Of a DNA stretch of 64,000 nt, positions 6,935 to 16,428 are shown in pieces; the first letter of the stretch is position 1; each line of letters starts with the position of its first letter. The notes below the pieces were generated by a model. It ran no database searches and was not told the DNA's origin. It worked only from the letters and a program-made list of their open reading frames with translations. Source of the DNA: Colwellia maritima (lineage in GTDB: Bacteria > Pseudomonadota > Gammaproteobacteria > Enterobacterales > Alteromonadaceae); NCBI RefSeq assembly GCF_022669015.1, contig NZ_JAKKSL010000001.1:372001-436000 (forward strand), given 5' to 3'. Both the position numbers and the translations under genes were made by a program.

Positions 6935-9900
6935 TTAACGCTTGCCAAATCCTCCACCTGTAGGAGAAATAATATTTATACAATCACCTGCATTAACATC
7001 AGCATGACCGCAGCCACTTAACTCCTCTAATGTGTGATCTTTACGTTCAACCCAATTGCGACCGACTTGTCCGGGTTCGCCACCATGCAATCCAAAGGGA
7101 GCAATAAGGCGGTGTTCCGATAATATTGAACATGACATTGGTTCTTCAAAACGTATGTTACGATAAATACCATCACCAAGATTCCACTTACCTTTACCAC
7201 CAGAGTTTCTTCGAATAGAAAATTCTTGGAGTAAGACGGGATAACGTTGTTCCATTATTTCAGGATCAGTCATACGAGTATTGGTCATGTGTGTATGTAC
7301 TGCCGCTGTACCATGAAAGCCTTCACCCGCGGGGCTTCCTGAACAAATGGTTTCGTAGTATTGGTATTTTTCATTGCCAAAAGTTAAATTGTTCATTGTT
7401 CCCTGGCTAGAGCCCAAAATACCTAAGGCGGCAAATAAACTGTTGGTTACCGCTTGGCTTGTTTCTACATTACCAAACAACTACTGCAGCAGGATATTCA
7501 GGGTTAAGCATCGATCCCTGAGGAACAATGATCTTAAGTGGCTTCATGCAACCTGCATTTAATGGTATATCGTCATCAACCAAACATCTGAATACATAAA
7601 GTACGGCTGCGTGAGTGATCGCTTTAGGTGCGTTAAAGTTGGTAGGTAATTGTTTACTTGTGCCGGTAAAATCAATAATTGCAGAGCGATCTTTATGATT
7701 TATCTTAATACTTACGTGTATTTCAGCACCAGAATCTAATTGAAAAGAAAATTCATTGTCGTGTAAACGTGTTATTGCGTTACGAATTGCTTCTTCAGCA
7801 CTGTCTTGAATATATTCCATATAAGCATGAACGGTTGATAATCCACTTTCATTAACGAGTTTATTGAGTTCGTTAACGCCGGTATTATTCGCCGCGATTT
7901 GAGCCATTAGGTCAGCTATATTTTGTTCTATATTACGTGCCGGATAATCTCCTGTGCTAAGTACTTGGTGTATTTCATCGGTTAAGAATACGCCCTCGCT
8001 AACTAATTTTATATTATCAAGTATAACGCCTTCTTGCAGAATTGAAGTCGCAAGTGGAGACATTGACCCCGGTGCTATTCCGCCAATATCTTCATGGTGG
8101 GCACGACTTGCAACATAAAAGATTACGTCAGTTTTTTTATCATTAAATACAGGAGTGATCACCGTAATGTCAGGTAAATGTGATCCGCCATTGTATGGAT
8201 TATTCTGTACAAAAACATCACCACTTTAATTTGTTGACCACTATTAATAATCACCTTAACGCTTGAGTCCATTGAACCAAGGTGCACAGGTACATGAGGA
8301 GCATTAGCTACCAAGTTACCGTGCTTATCAAATATGGCACATGAGAAATCTAGACGTTCTTTAATGTTTACTGACTGTGATGTGTTTCTAAGTACAATAC
8401 CCATTTGTTCAGCAATGGACATAAACAGGTTGTTAAATATTTCTAACGTAACCGGATCGCAGGTAGTCGTTATTGCTTTTTCTTTTGATATTTTGTCATT
8501 TTGAGTAAGAATAATATGACGGTATTGAGATATTTCAACTTGCCAGTTAGCTTCTATAACTATAGTGCCTGTTGGTTCTATAATGATAGCCGGGCCAGTA
8601 ATTTCATGACCGTATTCAAGAGATTCTATTTTATATATAGGAGTTGAATGCCATTGCCCTTTGGAATACATCGGTTTGTGAGCATCGACTATAGGCTCTC
8701 CTTTTACTTTTGATGCGCTAATCATTTCTGCCGGCGCTTCACTACCACCGTATGAAGTAACCCCTATTGTTTCAATGATAATTGCTTTATCTGGGGCGAT
8801 GAAACCAAATTGACGTTTATGGTTAAGTTCAAATGCCTTACGCATTAACTCTATGTCTTCAAAAAGTACTTGAATAGTGGTATCAGTGCCTTTGTAGCGT
8901 AATTGAGCCCAAACACTATGGTTGATATTGATTTTTTCGAGGCCTTGTTCAAGAAGATCTTTCTCGTTATTGTTGGTTAGGGTGATGATGTTTTTTTGTA
9001 TTTCCGGTATAACATTTTTTGATAATTCTGACTCTAAAACAAGTTGTTGCTCTGTGCTTATATCAGCTAATCCCATGCCATAAGCAGATAAAACGCCAGA
9101 AAAAGGATGAAGAAAAATTTTGTTCATCCCTAGTCTTTCCGCAACTAAACAAGCATGTTGTCCACCGCCACCAAAACAATTTAATACGTATTCTTGTAGG
9201 TCATAACCTCGTGAAACCGAAATCTTTTTAATGGCTTGAGCCATATGCTCTATGGTTATATCTAAAAAACCTTCAGCAACTTCTTCTGGAGATCGTTTGT
9301 TTGTTAATTGTTCGCCAATTTTTTTAAAAGCATTAATTGCTCCTGTTGCATCTAATGCAAGGTTTTGCTCTGGCCCAAATATTTTAGGAAAATATTCAGG
9401 TTGAACTTTTCCTAAACATACATTGATATCGGTCACTGCTAGTGAACCGCCGCGTCTATAACATATTGGTCCAGGATCAGCACCTGCGGATTCTGGGCCA
9501 ACTCGAAATCTGTCGCCATCATAACTTAGTAATGAGCCACCACCCGCGGCAACCGTATGTATATACATCATAGGTACGCGCATTTTAACGCCTACTTCGG
9601 TTTCGTATACTTTTTCAAATGTCCCCGCATAGTGGGAAACATCCGTTGATGTTCCGCCCATATCAAAGCCGATCATTTTTTCGAACCCTGCGAGCTTTGC
9701 TGTATGTACAGCACCGACTATGCCTCCAAAGAGGACCAGATAAAATAGCATCACGTCCTCTGAACTTTCCTGCGTCAGTTAACCCGCCTGATGACTGCAT
9801 AAACAGTAATTTACCTGGTTCACGTTCTGGATTAATTGATGATTCAATGTGATCGACATATTTTTTAAGTATTGGTGTTAAGTATGCGTCAACCACGGTT

Positions 9901-10547
9901 GTTTCTCCGCGAGGGACAATTTTTGTTAACGGGCTAACTTCAGAGCTTATCGATATTTGCTCATATCCAATAGTTAATGCTATTTTCGCTAAAGCTTGTT
10001 CATGTTCTGGATAAAGGTAAGCGTGCATTAATACAATGGCGATAGCTCTATAACCCTTGTCATATTGCGCTTTTAGTGCGGCAGTAGATGCAGCATAATC
10101 TAGAGGTAAATCAATTTTCCCATCAAATTTAATCCTTTCTGTTATCTCGATCACGCTTTGATAAAGTAAAGGGGATTTCTCAATATTTAATGCAAACGTT
10201 TTTGGTCTCGCTTGATGTCCTATTTCAAGGATATCACCTAATCCTTTTGAAATAGCTAATACCGTTGGTTCACCCTTTCGTTCTAACAAGGCGTTAGTTG
10301 CAACCGTTGTTCCCATTTTTACAGACTTGATACTTTTTGAGGGAATAGGCATGTTGGAAACAATATTTAAAAACTCTCTTATTCCTTGCAAAGCTGCATC
10401 TTTATAAGCCTCAGGATTTTCTGATAATAATTTTTTTGTATGCAGTTTTCCTTTTGGATCTTTAGCGACAATATCGGTAAATGTACCGCCGCGATCAATC
10501 CAAAACTGCCACTGTTTTTTATCCAATTGATCAGGTTCGATATTCAC
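6935..10547 (-). CDS. 5-oxoprolinase, fused HyuA-HyuB type (three frameshifts)
   Basis: It is predicted to hydrolyse 5-oxo-L-proline to L-glutamate with ATP. The N-terminal HyuA part has the phosphate motif [11 protein letters not shown] and [15 protein letters not shown]. The middle has [25 protein letters not shown] and FGGGGQHAC. The HyuB part starts at [15 protein letters not shown] and ends [10 protein letters not shown]. The region spans 1,204 codons, the usual length of the single-chain enzyme. Shifts lie near 9728, 8222 and 7475, each where the family needs Ala-Gly (for example AVVAGNVETSQ). Repairing them restores one continuous protein. A related hydantoinase or other oxoprolinase-family activity is possible. 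Confidence 0.85.
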
Positions 10548-11098
10548 AACATCTCCATATTTCGGTTATTACAACGAATAAATAGAATTAAAAATATATA
10601 TGAACACTCACATAACGATAGTATTTTGTCAACGTTATGCTATAAAAGTGTAATCTTGTGTGTTTTTTTAATCGATTTTGTGGTTGTTATTGCGATGAGT
10701 TTTCGTTGGTGATTCGGCTGCTCTAGCTCAGACAGCTTTAGATAGCAAACAAGATAAGGTTATAGGAGGCGGTACAATTTGTTAAAATCGTAGAAAACCT
10801 TTACTTCATTACGTCAGATCGAGGGCTGAAGGGGGTTGGAGATTTTCGTTGTACAAACATAGAATCTCATGAATATCCTTCATAAATATCAGCTATCTAA
10901 TAGCAATGTTAGATTCTTCAATTATTCTAATAATAACAGAAAAATATGGCTAGGATGTGCGATGTCCGGCTTAGTTAATTAATCTCTGAGTATCAACTTT
11001 TAAGGGAGGTTAAAGTAATGTGTTACCTATCGACTTATATCTTAAAGATGAAACACCACATATCATCGAGATAGCCAGAAGTAATATCCTCACCCCAT
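10548..11098. other. Intergenic region with no recognised gene
   Basis: About 550 bp lie between the 5-oxoprolinase start and the Zur boxes. The first part must carry the promoter of the minus-strand oxoprolinase gene. A short open stretch near 10716-10785 would encode DSAALAQTALDSKQDKVIGGG but has no start and no recognised family. No tRNA, terminator or repeat is evident. Confidence 0.4.
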
Positions 11099-11100
11099 AA

Positions 11101-11142
11101 TGTTATAATGTAACATTTTTTATTTTGTGTTATATTATAACA
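11101..11142. promoter_or_regulatory. Two tandem Zur-type boxes
   Basis: TGTTATAATGTAACA (11101-11115) and TGTTATATTATAACA (11128-11142) match the core of the known gammaproteobacterial Zur box (GAAATGTTATANTATAACATTTC). They lie about 105-145 bp before the MerC-like gene. A third copy at 13027 in the same cluster supports a shared regulator. The zur gene itself is not in the window. Confidence 0.72.
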
Positions 11143-11245
11143 ATTACAACGTCGCTTCTTGTTTTTTCGTTCAAATTTATCAATGCGATTTAAAATAGAA
11201 ATTGGTTTTAACGAGTATTGATTCAATGTTATCTGGAGTTAAGGT

Positions 11246-11641
11246 TTGAAAGTTTTACTGAATACAGCTGATCGTTTAGCTATTACTTTGTCCACGGTGT
11301 GCATGATCCATTGTTTAGTATTGCCGATTATTTTAATTTTGTTGCCTACCTTAACCAGTACTGCGTTTTTTAGTGATGAGCGTTTTCACACCTGGTTACT
11401 GTATGTGGTGATCCCAATAAGTGCGTTTGCCTTAGTGTCTGGGTATTTTCATCATCGAAATTTGTTTGTGGTGCTTGTTACATCAATTGGTATGAGTATT
11501 TTAGTGCTAACCGCGTTTTTAGGTCACGCTGTTTTGGGTGACAAAGGTGAAGTGATAGCATCCGTTTTTGGATCTGTTTTAGTGGCATACGGTCATATTA
11601 AAAACTTTAAAAGCCGCAAGCAACGAAGTCAATGCCAATAG
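11246..11641 (+). CDS. MerC-domain membrane protein
   Basis: The protein has 131 residues and about four transmembrane segments. The Cys pair motif TVCMIHCLVLP, typical of MerC-like transporters, lies in the first helix. The chosen start is TTG with GGAG about 8 bp upstream; there is no earlier in-frame ATG. MerC is known from mercury operons, but solitary MerC-domain proteins also occur in zinc-responsive clusters. The tandem Zur boxes upstream favour a role in zinc homeostasis here, which is inference. Confidence 0.75.
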   Translation: MKVLLNTADRLAITLSTVCMIHCLVLPIILILLPTLTSTAFFSDERFHTWLLYVVIPISAFALVSGYFHHRNLFVVLVTSIGMSILVLTAFLGHAVLGDKGEVIASVFGSVLVAYGHIKNFKSRKQRSQCQ

Positions 11642-11685
11642 TAAACAAGCATAACAGAATTTTAATATTTGAATTGGAGTAATAT

Positions 11686-12357
11686 ATGCAGTCAAAAGCT
11701 GTTTTAAAAGAGCAAGTTAGCAGTAGCCTTATTAGGCGTTCGGTTTTTTCAGACGAACCCAGTATTTTCACTAATATTTATGATGAATCAGTGAATGTGG
11801 CATTGTGGCAGCGAAATTTAACTAGTGAAGTCAAAGCTGATGTTAACAAGTTTATTAATACTGCATCACACCTTGAACGTTCTGCTTTTATTAGAGCGCA
11901 GCATATTGAAGATGATATTCGAGACGAGTTGCGTACTACTATTTTAGGTGATGCTTTTATCAGTAATACCTGTCAATTGATTGATATGTTTTGCACCTTG
12001 TTTGATCTCGAACAAGTGGGGTTTCGTATTCGCCTACTTGACTTACCTATGTGCCCTCGATTTCATATCGACCGGGTACCTTGCCGATTAGTAACTACTT
12101 TTTCTGGACAAGGCACACAGTGGCTAGATAATAACAACATAGATAGAAGTAAATTAGGCCACGGAAACCAGGGGCTTGATGACTGTGAATCTGGTCTTTA
12201 TCCGCCTAATGCTCACATAGAAAGCATGACCGCGGGCGATGTTGCTTTGTTAAAAGGCTCTGCATGGATAGGTAATGAAAACACTGCAGTTGTGCACCGT
12301 TCGCCCCCATATCGCTCGGGAGAAAAACGATTGTTAATGACATTAGATATATTGTAG
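11686..12357 (+). CDS. DUF1826 family protein
   Basis: The protein has 223 residues, follows the MerC-like gene by 44 bp and is probably cotranscribed from the Zur-box promoter. Visible marks are CPRFHIDRVPCRLVTTFSGQG and, near the end, GNENTAVVHRSPP with RLLMTLDI. The H-x-D then distal H then R order looks like a double-stranded beta-helix metal site of the 2-oxoglutarate oxygenase kind. That resemblance is an inference; the family is uncharacterised. DUF1826 genes are often found in Zur-regulated clusters. Confidence 0.75.
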   Translation: MQSKAVLKEQVSSSLIRRSVFSDEPSIFTNIYDESVNVALWQRNLTSEVKADVNKFINTASHLERSAFIRAQHIEDDIRDELRTTILGDAFISNTCQLIDMFCTLFDLEQVGFRIRLLDLPMCPRFHIDRVPCRLVTTFSGQGTQWLDNNNIDRSKLGHGNQGLDDCESGLYPPNAHIESMTAGDVALLKGSAWIGNENTAVVHRSPPYRSGEKRLLMTLDIL

Positions 12358-12418
12358 TAAAGCTTATTGAACCTTACTGCGAGTAGTTTTTGATGGCTTT
12401 TTTTATTTCACGGCACGG

Positions 12419-12997
12419 TTATTCAAAAATATCAATATTGTTTATGGTCATACCATAAGCTGATGTGCCTGTTTCGGTGTCAGTTGTTTCAATATGTAAG
12501 GTGCCTTCAAACCAAAAAGCCTCTGTTAATCCTGTCAGTTTAAATCCTTTGGCAATTTTACCATATATCATTTGATTAGGAGGAGGCGGTGGCATATGTA
12601 GACAGGCACCAAAATAAGGAACGATAAAAAATTCAGTTACATTTTGTTGTTCATCAGAGGCAAGAGGAACCATGTAGCCTGGGATTCTTATCGCTTTATT
12701 GTCAAATGCTTTAATGACGCGCACAGAGGTTAAGGCTTGTTGAAAGCGACGGGTAGTATCGTTTGCTGTGGGTGAATCAGAGAGTGCCTCGATAGAATCC
12801 TGAACGCTGCCATCTTCAATGTTAGATAAATAATCTGGAGGATTAAGCAATGCAGCTAGATCATCATTTGGCATCAATTGTACCCATTTAATTTCTTGAT
12901 AGGGTGAATCTTTTGCGGCATAAGTCGGCATAGCAAAGTGTAGTAAAAAAAACGAGATGGGAATATGCCAAAGGGCAAAATAAGGATTAGTTTTCAT
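12419..12997 (-). CDS. Secreted DUF3299 protein
   Basis: The ATG at 12997 is preferred over an upstream start at 13042 because it places a signal peptide first (MKTNPYFALWHIPISFFLL, cleavage after PTYA). The 13042 start would also overlap the Zur box. The mature domain has IKWVQLMPNDDLAALLNPP, RIPGYMVPL and FFIVPYFGACLHMPPPPPN, typical of DUF3299. It is about 192 residues and probably periplasmic. It diverges from the ABC genes around the Zur box at 13027, so the pair probably share zinc control. DUF3299 proteins accompany Zrg-like zinc uptake genes in other gammaproteobacteria. Confidence 0.75.
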   Translation of the reverse strand: MKTNPYFALWHIPISFFLLHFAMPTYAAKDSPYQEIKWVQLMPNDDLAALLNPPDYLSNIEDGSVQDSIEALSDSPTANDTTRRFQQALTSVRVIKAFDNKAIRIPGYMVPLASDEQQNVTEFFIVPYFGACLHMPPPPPNQMIYGKIAKGFKLTGLTEAFWFEGTLHIETTDTETGTSAYGMTINNIDIFE

Positions 12998-13026
12998 CGT
13001 TAACCTGTATAACCAATAGATATAAA

Positions 13027-13041
13027 TGTTATAACATAACA
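13027..13041. promoter_or_regulatory. Zur-type box in the divergent promoter
   Basis: TGTTATAACATAACA matches the two boxes at 11101 and 11128 in form (TGTTA-N5-TAACA). It lies 30 bp before the DUF3299 start and 51 bp before the ABC ATPase start, so it could repress both. Confidence 0.7.
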
Positions 13042-13057
13042 ATTACATTCAATACCA

Positions 13058-13084
13058 CTCAAATAACTCAAATAACTCAAATAG
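13058..13084 (+). repeat. Three 9-bp tandem repeats before the ABC gene
   Basis: CTCAAATAA occurs twice in tandem, followed by CTCAAATAG, between the Zur box and the ATG at 13092. The ATG has no clear Shine-Dalgarno sequence, so the repeat forms most of the 5' leader. It could vary in copy number. Confidence 0.7.
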
Positions 13085-13091
13085 TGTATTT

Positions 13092-13823
13092 ATGACAATT
13101 AACAACAATAACCAACAATTGCGCAGTAGTAATAACCCCATTGCGATTGAATTACACAATTTGGTGCATGCTTATGGTAAGTGCCAAAATCAGTGTTTAC
13201 GTTTTAATCAATGGTCAGTTGAAATAGGGCAACAAGTTTTTTTGTATGGTGATTCTGGCTCTGGAAAATCGACACTGTTAAATTTGTTGTCTGGCATTTT
13301 GACGCCTCTTCAAGGCAGTATTAATTTATTTGGTACTGAAATGAGTGAGTTGTCAAATAGCAAACGCGACCGATTTCGCGCTGAAAATATAGGAGTGGTG
13401 TTTCAACAGTTTAATCTTATTCCCTACCTGAGCGTAGCTAAAAATATTGAATTAGCGGTGTATTTGGCTAAATCATCCAAGAAGAAAATGTCTGAATCGA
13501 TTAAACAATTAATGGTGGCATTAAAACTGCCCAAGACAATATTAGATACCCAAGTGGCAAAGTTAAGTGTAGGGCAACAGCAGCGTGTCGCTATTATGCG
13601 GGCCTTTATTAATTCACCCAAATTACTGTTGATAGATGAACCCACTTCAGCATTAGACAATACCGCTAAAGCAGCTTTTATGACGCTATTAATAGCTATG
13701 TGTCAGGCCAATAATACCACTATGGTATTTGTTAGTCATGATCTTGAATTAAAACGTTTTTTTTCAATACATACACCTATATCTTCTTTGTGTGATGCTG
13801 TTGCGCAGCAGGAGGAATGCTAA
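13092..13823 (+). CDS. ABC transporter ATP-binding protein (MacB/LolD type)
   Basis: The protein has 243 residues. Walker A is GDSGSGKSTLLNLL, the signature is LSVGQQQRVAIMRA and Walker B is LLLIDEPTSALD, followed by the switch His in FVSHD. An unusual Asn-rich start (MTINNNNQQLRSSNNP) precedes the fold. It belongs to the subgroup that partners FtsX-like permeases, and its stop overlaps the next gene's start by one base (TAATG). With the His-rich permease and the Zur box it probably forms a zinc-responsive transport or envelope system resembling the Zrg type. Direction and substrate are not proven. Confidence 0.85.
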   Translation: MTINNNNQQLRSSNNPIAIELHNLVHAYGKCQNQCLRFNQWSVEIGQQVFLYGDSGSGKSTLLNLLSGILTPLQGSINLFGTEMSELSNSKRDRFRAENIGVVFQQFNLIPYLSVAKNIELAVYLAKSSKKKMSESIKQLMVALKLPKTILDTQVAKLSVGQQQRVAIMRAFINSPKLLLIDEPTSALDNTAKAAFMTLLIAMCQANNTTMVFVSHDLELKRFFSIHTPISSLCDAVAQQEEC

Positions 13824-15109
13824 TGTTGATTTCGATTGCATGGCGCAGTTTAGTGAGTCGCCGTAAAACTGTTTTCCTGACCTTTTTATCTTTTTTGGTG
13901 AGTATCAGTGTGTTGCTCAGTGTTGAGCATATTCGTTTACAAGCGAAAGAGAGTTTTAATCGCACTATATCGGGGGTTGACTTAATTGTAGGGGCACCAA
14001 GCGGTGAGTTGAATTTACTGTTGTATTCGATTTTTAGAATGGGTAGCCCCACCAATAATATTGATTATGATAGTTTCACTATGCTCAAGTCTAATCCGTC
14101 TGTTGCTTGGGCTGTGCCTATTAGTTTAGGTGATTCTCATCAAGGCTTTCGAGTAATGGGTACCAACAGTGATTATTTTCAGCATTATAAATTTGCTAAT
14201 AAGCAGCCCCTGATTTTGACAAAAGGCCATATTTTTGAAGGACCTTTTGATGCTGTTCTTGGCGCAGATGTCGCTAAATCTTTAGGGTATCAACTAGGCG
14301 ACAAGATTGTATTGTCCCATGGTTTAGGGCACACAAGTTTTGTTCATCATGATGAAGCTCCTTTTACCGTCAGTGGAATTATTGGTGCAACGGGCACCCC
14401 TGTTGATAAAACGGTACATGTTAACTTAGCAGCTATTGAAGCGATTCATTTACCTCATGAGCAATTAAACGAACTAGTAGAAGAATTCCATGAACATGAA
14501 AAATCACATGGTCACGAAGACGAGCATGAAGAGGAACATGTGCATGAACATTCAGTTGAAAAAATTACTGCGGTGTTATTAGGCTTAAATAATAAATTTG
14601 CCACTTTCACCCTACAGCGACAACTAAATAATTATCAAGATGATAGATTAATGGCCATATTGCCTGGGGTGGTGATGACTCAATTGTGGGGGCTGATGGG
14701 CAATATTGAAAAAGTACTACAAATTATTGGTTCCTTAGTGTTATTAGCTTCATTATTTGGTTTAGCCACTATGCTGTTAGCCACAATGAATGAACGACAA
14801 AAAGAAATTGCGGTGTTTCGGATCTTGGGTGCGTCTCCTAAACTCATTGTTTCGTTAGTTATTCTAGAAGCCTTAATCATTAGTGCTTTGGCTTTGGCTT
14901 GTTCATTCATCCTGGTTTCATTATTACTGATGATTTTAGACCCGTGGTTAACTGCTGAATATGGTTTGTTTTTAAATCAAAGTTTACTCACTGCAGAAAC
15001 TTTCACGTTATCGGTGATTATTTTGGGGGCGACCGTTGTGACTGCATTGATGCCAGGAATTGAGGCATATAAAAAAGCATTACATTCTCAATTGTATGGG
15101 GCTAGATGA
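13823..15109 (+). CDS. FtsX-like ABC permease with His-rich loop
   Basis: The ATG at 13823 is chosen over 13817 because AGGAGG lies 8 bp before it. The protein has about 428 residues: one N-terminal transmembrane helix (VFLTFLSFLVSISVLLS), a large periplasmic region and three C-terminal helices. Between about residues 211 and 246 lies a run of His, Glu and Asp (HEHEKSHGHEDEHEEEHVHEH), a plausible zinc-binding loop. It is coupled to the ATPase gene upstream. The loop and the Zur box together support a metal-related function. Confidence 0.85.
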   Translation: MLISIAWRSLVSRRKTVFLTFLSFLVSISVLLSVEHIRLQAKESFNRTISGVDLIVGAPSGELNLLLYSIFRMGSPTNNIDYDSFTMLKSNPSVAWAVPISLGDSHQGFRVMGTNSDYFQHYKFANKQPLILTKGHIFEGPFDAVLGADVAKSLGYQLGDKIVLSHGLGHTSFVHHDEAPFTVSGIIGATGTPVDKTVHVNLAAIEAIHLPHEQLNELVEEFHEHEKSHGHEDEHEEEHVHEHSVEKITAVLLGLNNKFATFTLQRQLNNYQDDRLMAILPGVVMTQLWGLMGNIEKVLQIIGSLVLLASLFGLATMLLATMNERQKEIAVFRILGASPKLIVSLVILEALIISALALACSFILVSLLLMILDPWLTAEYGLFLNQSLLTAETFTLSVIILGATVVTALMPGIEAYKKALHSQLYGAR

Positions 15110-15295
15110 AAGTTTTGTAAAAAATGGAGTTGCTTAAAAATACTTAAGAATTAATCGAAAGAATACAATTTTTAACAATTTAAGACTTTATTTTTTGTAT
15201 GGATGTATATACAGTTGACATATTGATTTCGTGGACACTTGTTATTAGTTGGCACGTTTTTACCCAAACACGTTTAGTTTTTAAAAGGAATTGTC

Positions 15296-16414
15296 ATGTC
15301 TCGTAGAGTTGCCATCTTATTTTCAGTGGCTTTATTAGTCATCATCATCGTTGTTATTGGTGGTATAAAAGCCAAGCAAATTGGTTTTATGATTGATAGC
15401 GGTGCAAGTTATGCTCAACCACCCGAAACAGTCAGTCTCAGTTTAGTTGAACAACAAACTTGGCCAAATACCCTAGCGGCAGTTGGCTCTCTTGAAGCTT
15501 GGCAAGGATTAACTGTAACCGCTGAAGTTGATGGTCGCATTGCTAAGATCCATTTTGATTCCGGGCAAATAGTAAAAGCGGGTGATTTATTAATTGAACA
15601 AGAATCAGGCAATGAAAAAGCCCAATTACGTGCCTTATTGGCGCGACTTGTTTTGGCTAAAAATAATTTGCAGCGTTTGCATTCTTTGCGTGACAATCAA
15701 TCAGTATCACAAAGTGCTTTGGATGAAGCGGCACAAATAGTTGATACTACCCAAGGCCAAGTGGATGATTTGAACATAACGTTGGCGAAAAAACGCATTG
15801 TTGCACCTTTTGATGGTCGTTTGGGTATACGTAAAGTCTATTTGGGACAAGATTTACCCAAAGGTACAGAAGTGGTGACGTTACAATCTATTGAACAACT
15901 GCGGGTTAATTTTCGCATTCCACAACAATGGGTCAACAAGATTAAGTCAGGTTATTCTGTGGTTGTAGGAACTCAACCAAATAACAGCGTTAGCGGTGAG
16001 ATTATTGCCACTGCCGCTGAAATTAATAGCCAAACGCGTAATTTACATGTGCAAGCTAAAATTGATAATTCTTTGCGTACCTTATTACCTGGTATGTCAG
16101 TTGAGTTGGAAGTGACCTTACCTGATGAACAACAGGTATTGGTTATTCCTAATACGGCGGTGCTTTATGCCCCGTATGGCGATACGGTATTTGTGATAGA
16201 AAAGAGTGAAGAGGGTAAACCGGCTACCGTAAGGCAGCAGTTTGTAAAACTTGGTCGTACCCGAGGGGATTTTGTTGCGGTTGAAGAAGGCTTGCAGGCC
16301 GGACAACAAGTAGTTAGTGCCGGTGCATTTAAATTATTTAACGGTATGTCGGTGGTAACAAGCAAAAACCTTGAACCTGCGCGTAGCCTTAACCCTCAAC
16401 CAACTGATTCCTGA
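15296..16414 (+). CDS. RND efflux periplasmic adaptor (membrane fusion protein)
   Basis: The protein has 372 residues, with an N-terminal membrane anchor (VAILFSVALLVIIIVVIGG), a lipoyl/barrel-sandwich region (AEVDGRIAKIHFDSGQIVKAGDLL) split by an alpha-hairpin, and APFDGRLGIRKVYLGQ and PGMSVELEV in the beta-barrel part. It links the inner-membrane pump to an outer-membrane channel, which is not encoded nearby. The pump gene follows after 14 bp. Substrates cannot be predicted. The leader upstream shows no clear operator. Confidence 0.9.
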   Translation: MSRRVAILFSVALLVIIIVVIGGIKAKQIGFMIDSGASYAQPPETVSLSLVEQQTWPNTLAAVGSLEAWQGLTVTAEVDGRIAKIHFDSGQIVKAGDLLIEQESGNEKAQLRALLARLVLAKNNLQRLHSLRDNQSVSQSALDEAAQIVDTTQGQVDDLNITLAKKRIVAPFDGRLGIRKVYLGQDLPKGTEVVTLQSIEQLRVNFRIPQQWVNKIKSGYSVVVGTQPNNSVSGEIIATAAEINSQTRNLHVQAKIDNSLRTLLPGMSVELEVTLPDEQQVLVIPNTAVLYAPYGDTVFVIEKSEEGKPATVRQQFVKLGRTRGDFVAVEEGLQAGQQVVSAGAFKLFNGMSVVTSKNLEPARSLNPQPTDS

Positions 16415-16428
16415 GCATATATATCACT

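Noticed and set aside
10716..10785. Possible C-terminal gene remnant (DSAALAQTALDSKQDK...)
   Set aside because: It is under 25 codons, has no start codon and matches no family I can name.
11035..11226. 63-codon minus-strand ORF over the Zur boxes
   Set aside because: Its sequence is low complexity, it has no family resemblance, and it overlaps clear regulatory sites.
13092..15109. MacAB-type macrolide exporter
   Set aside because: The permease is shorter, the ATPase is a separate gene with no MacA nearby, and the Zur box and His-rich loop point to metal-related function.
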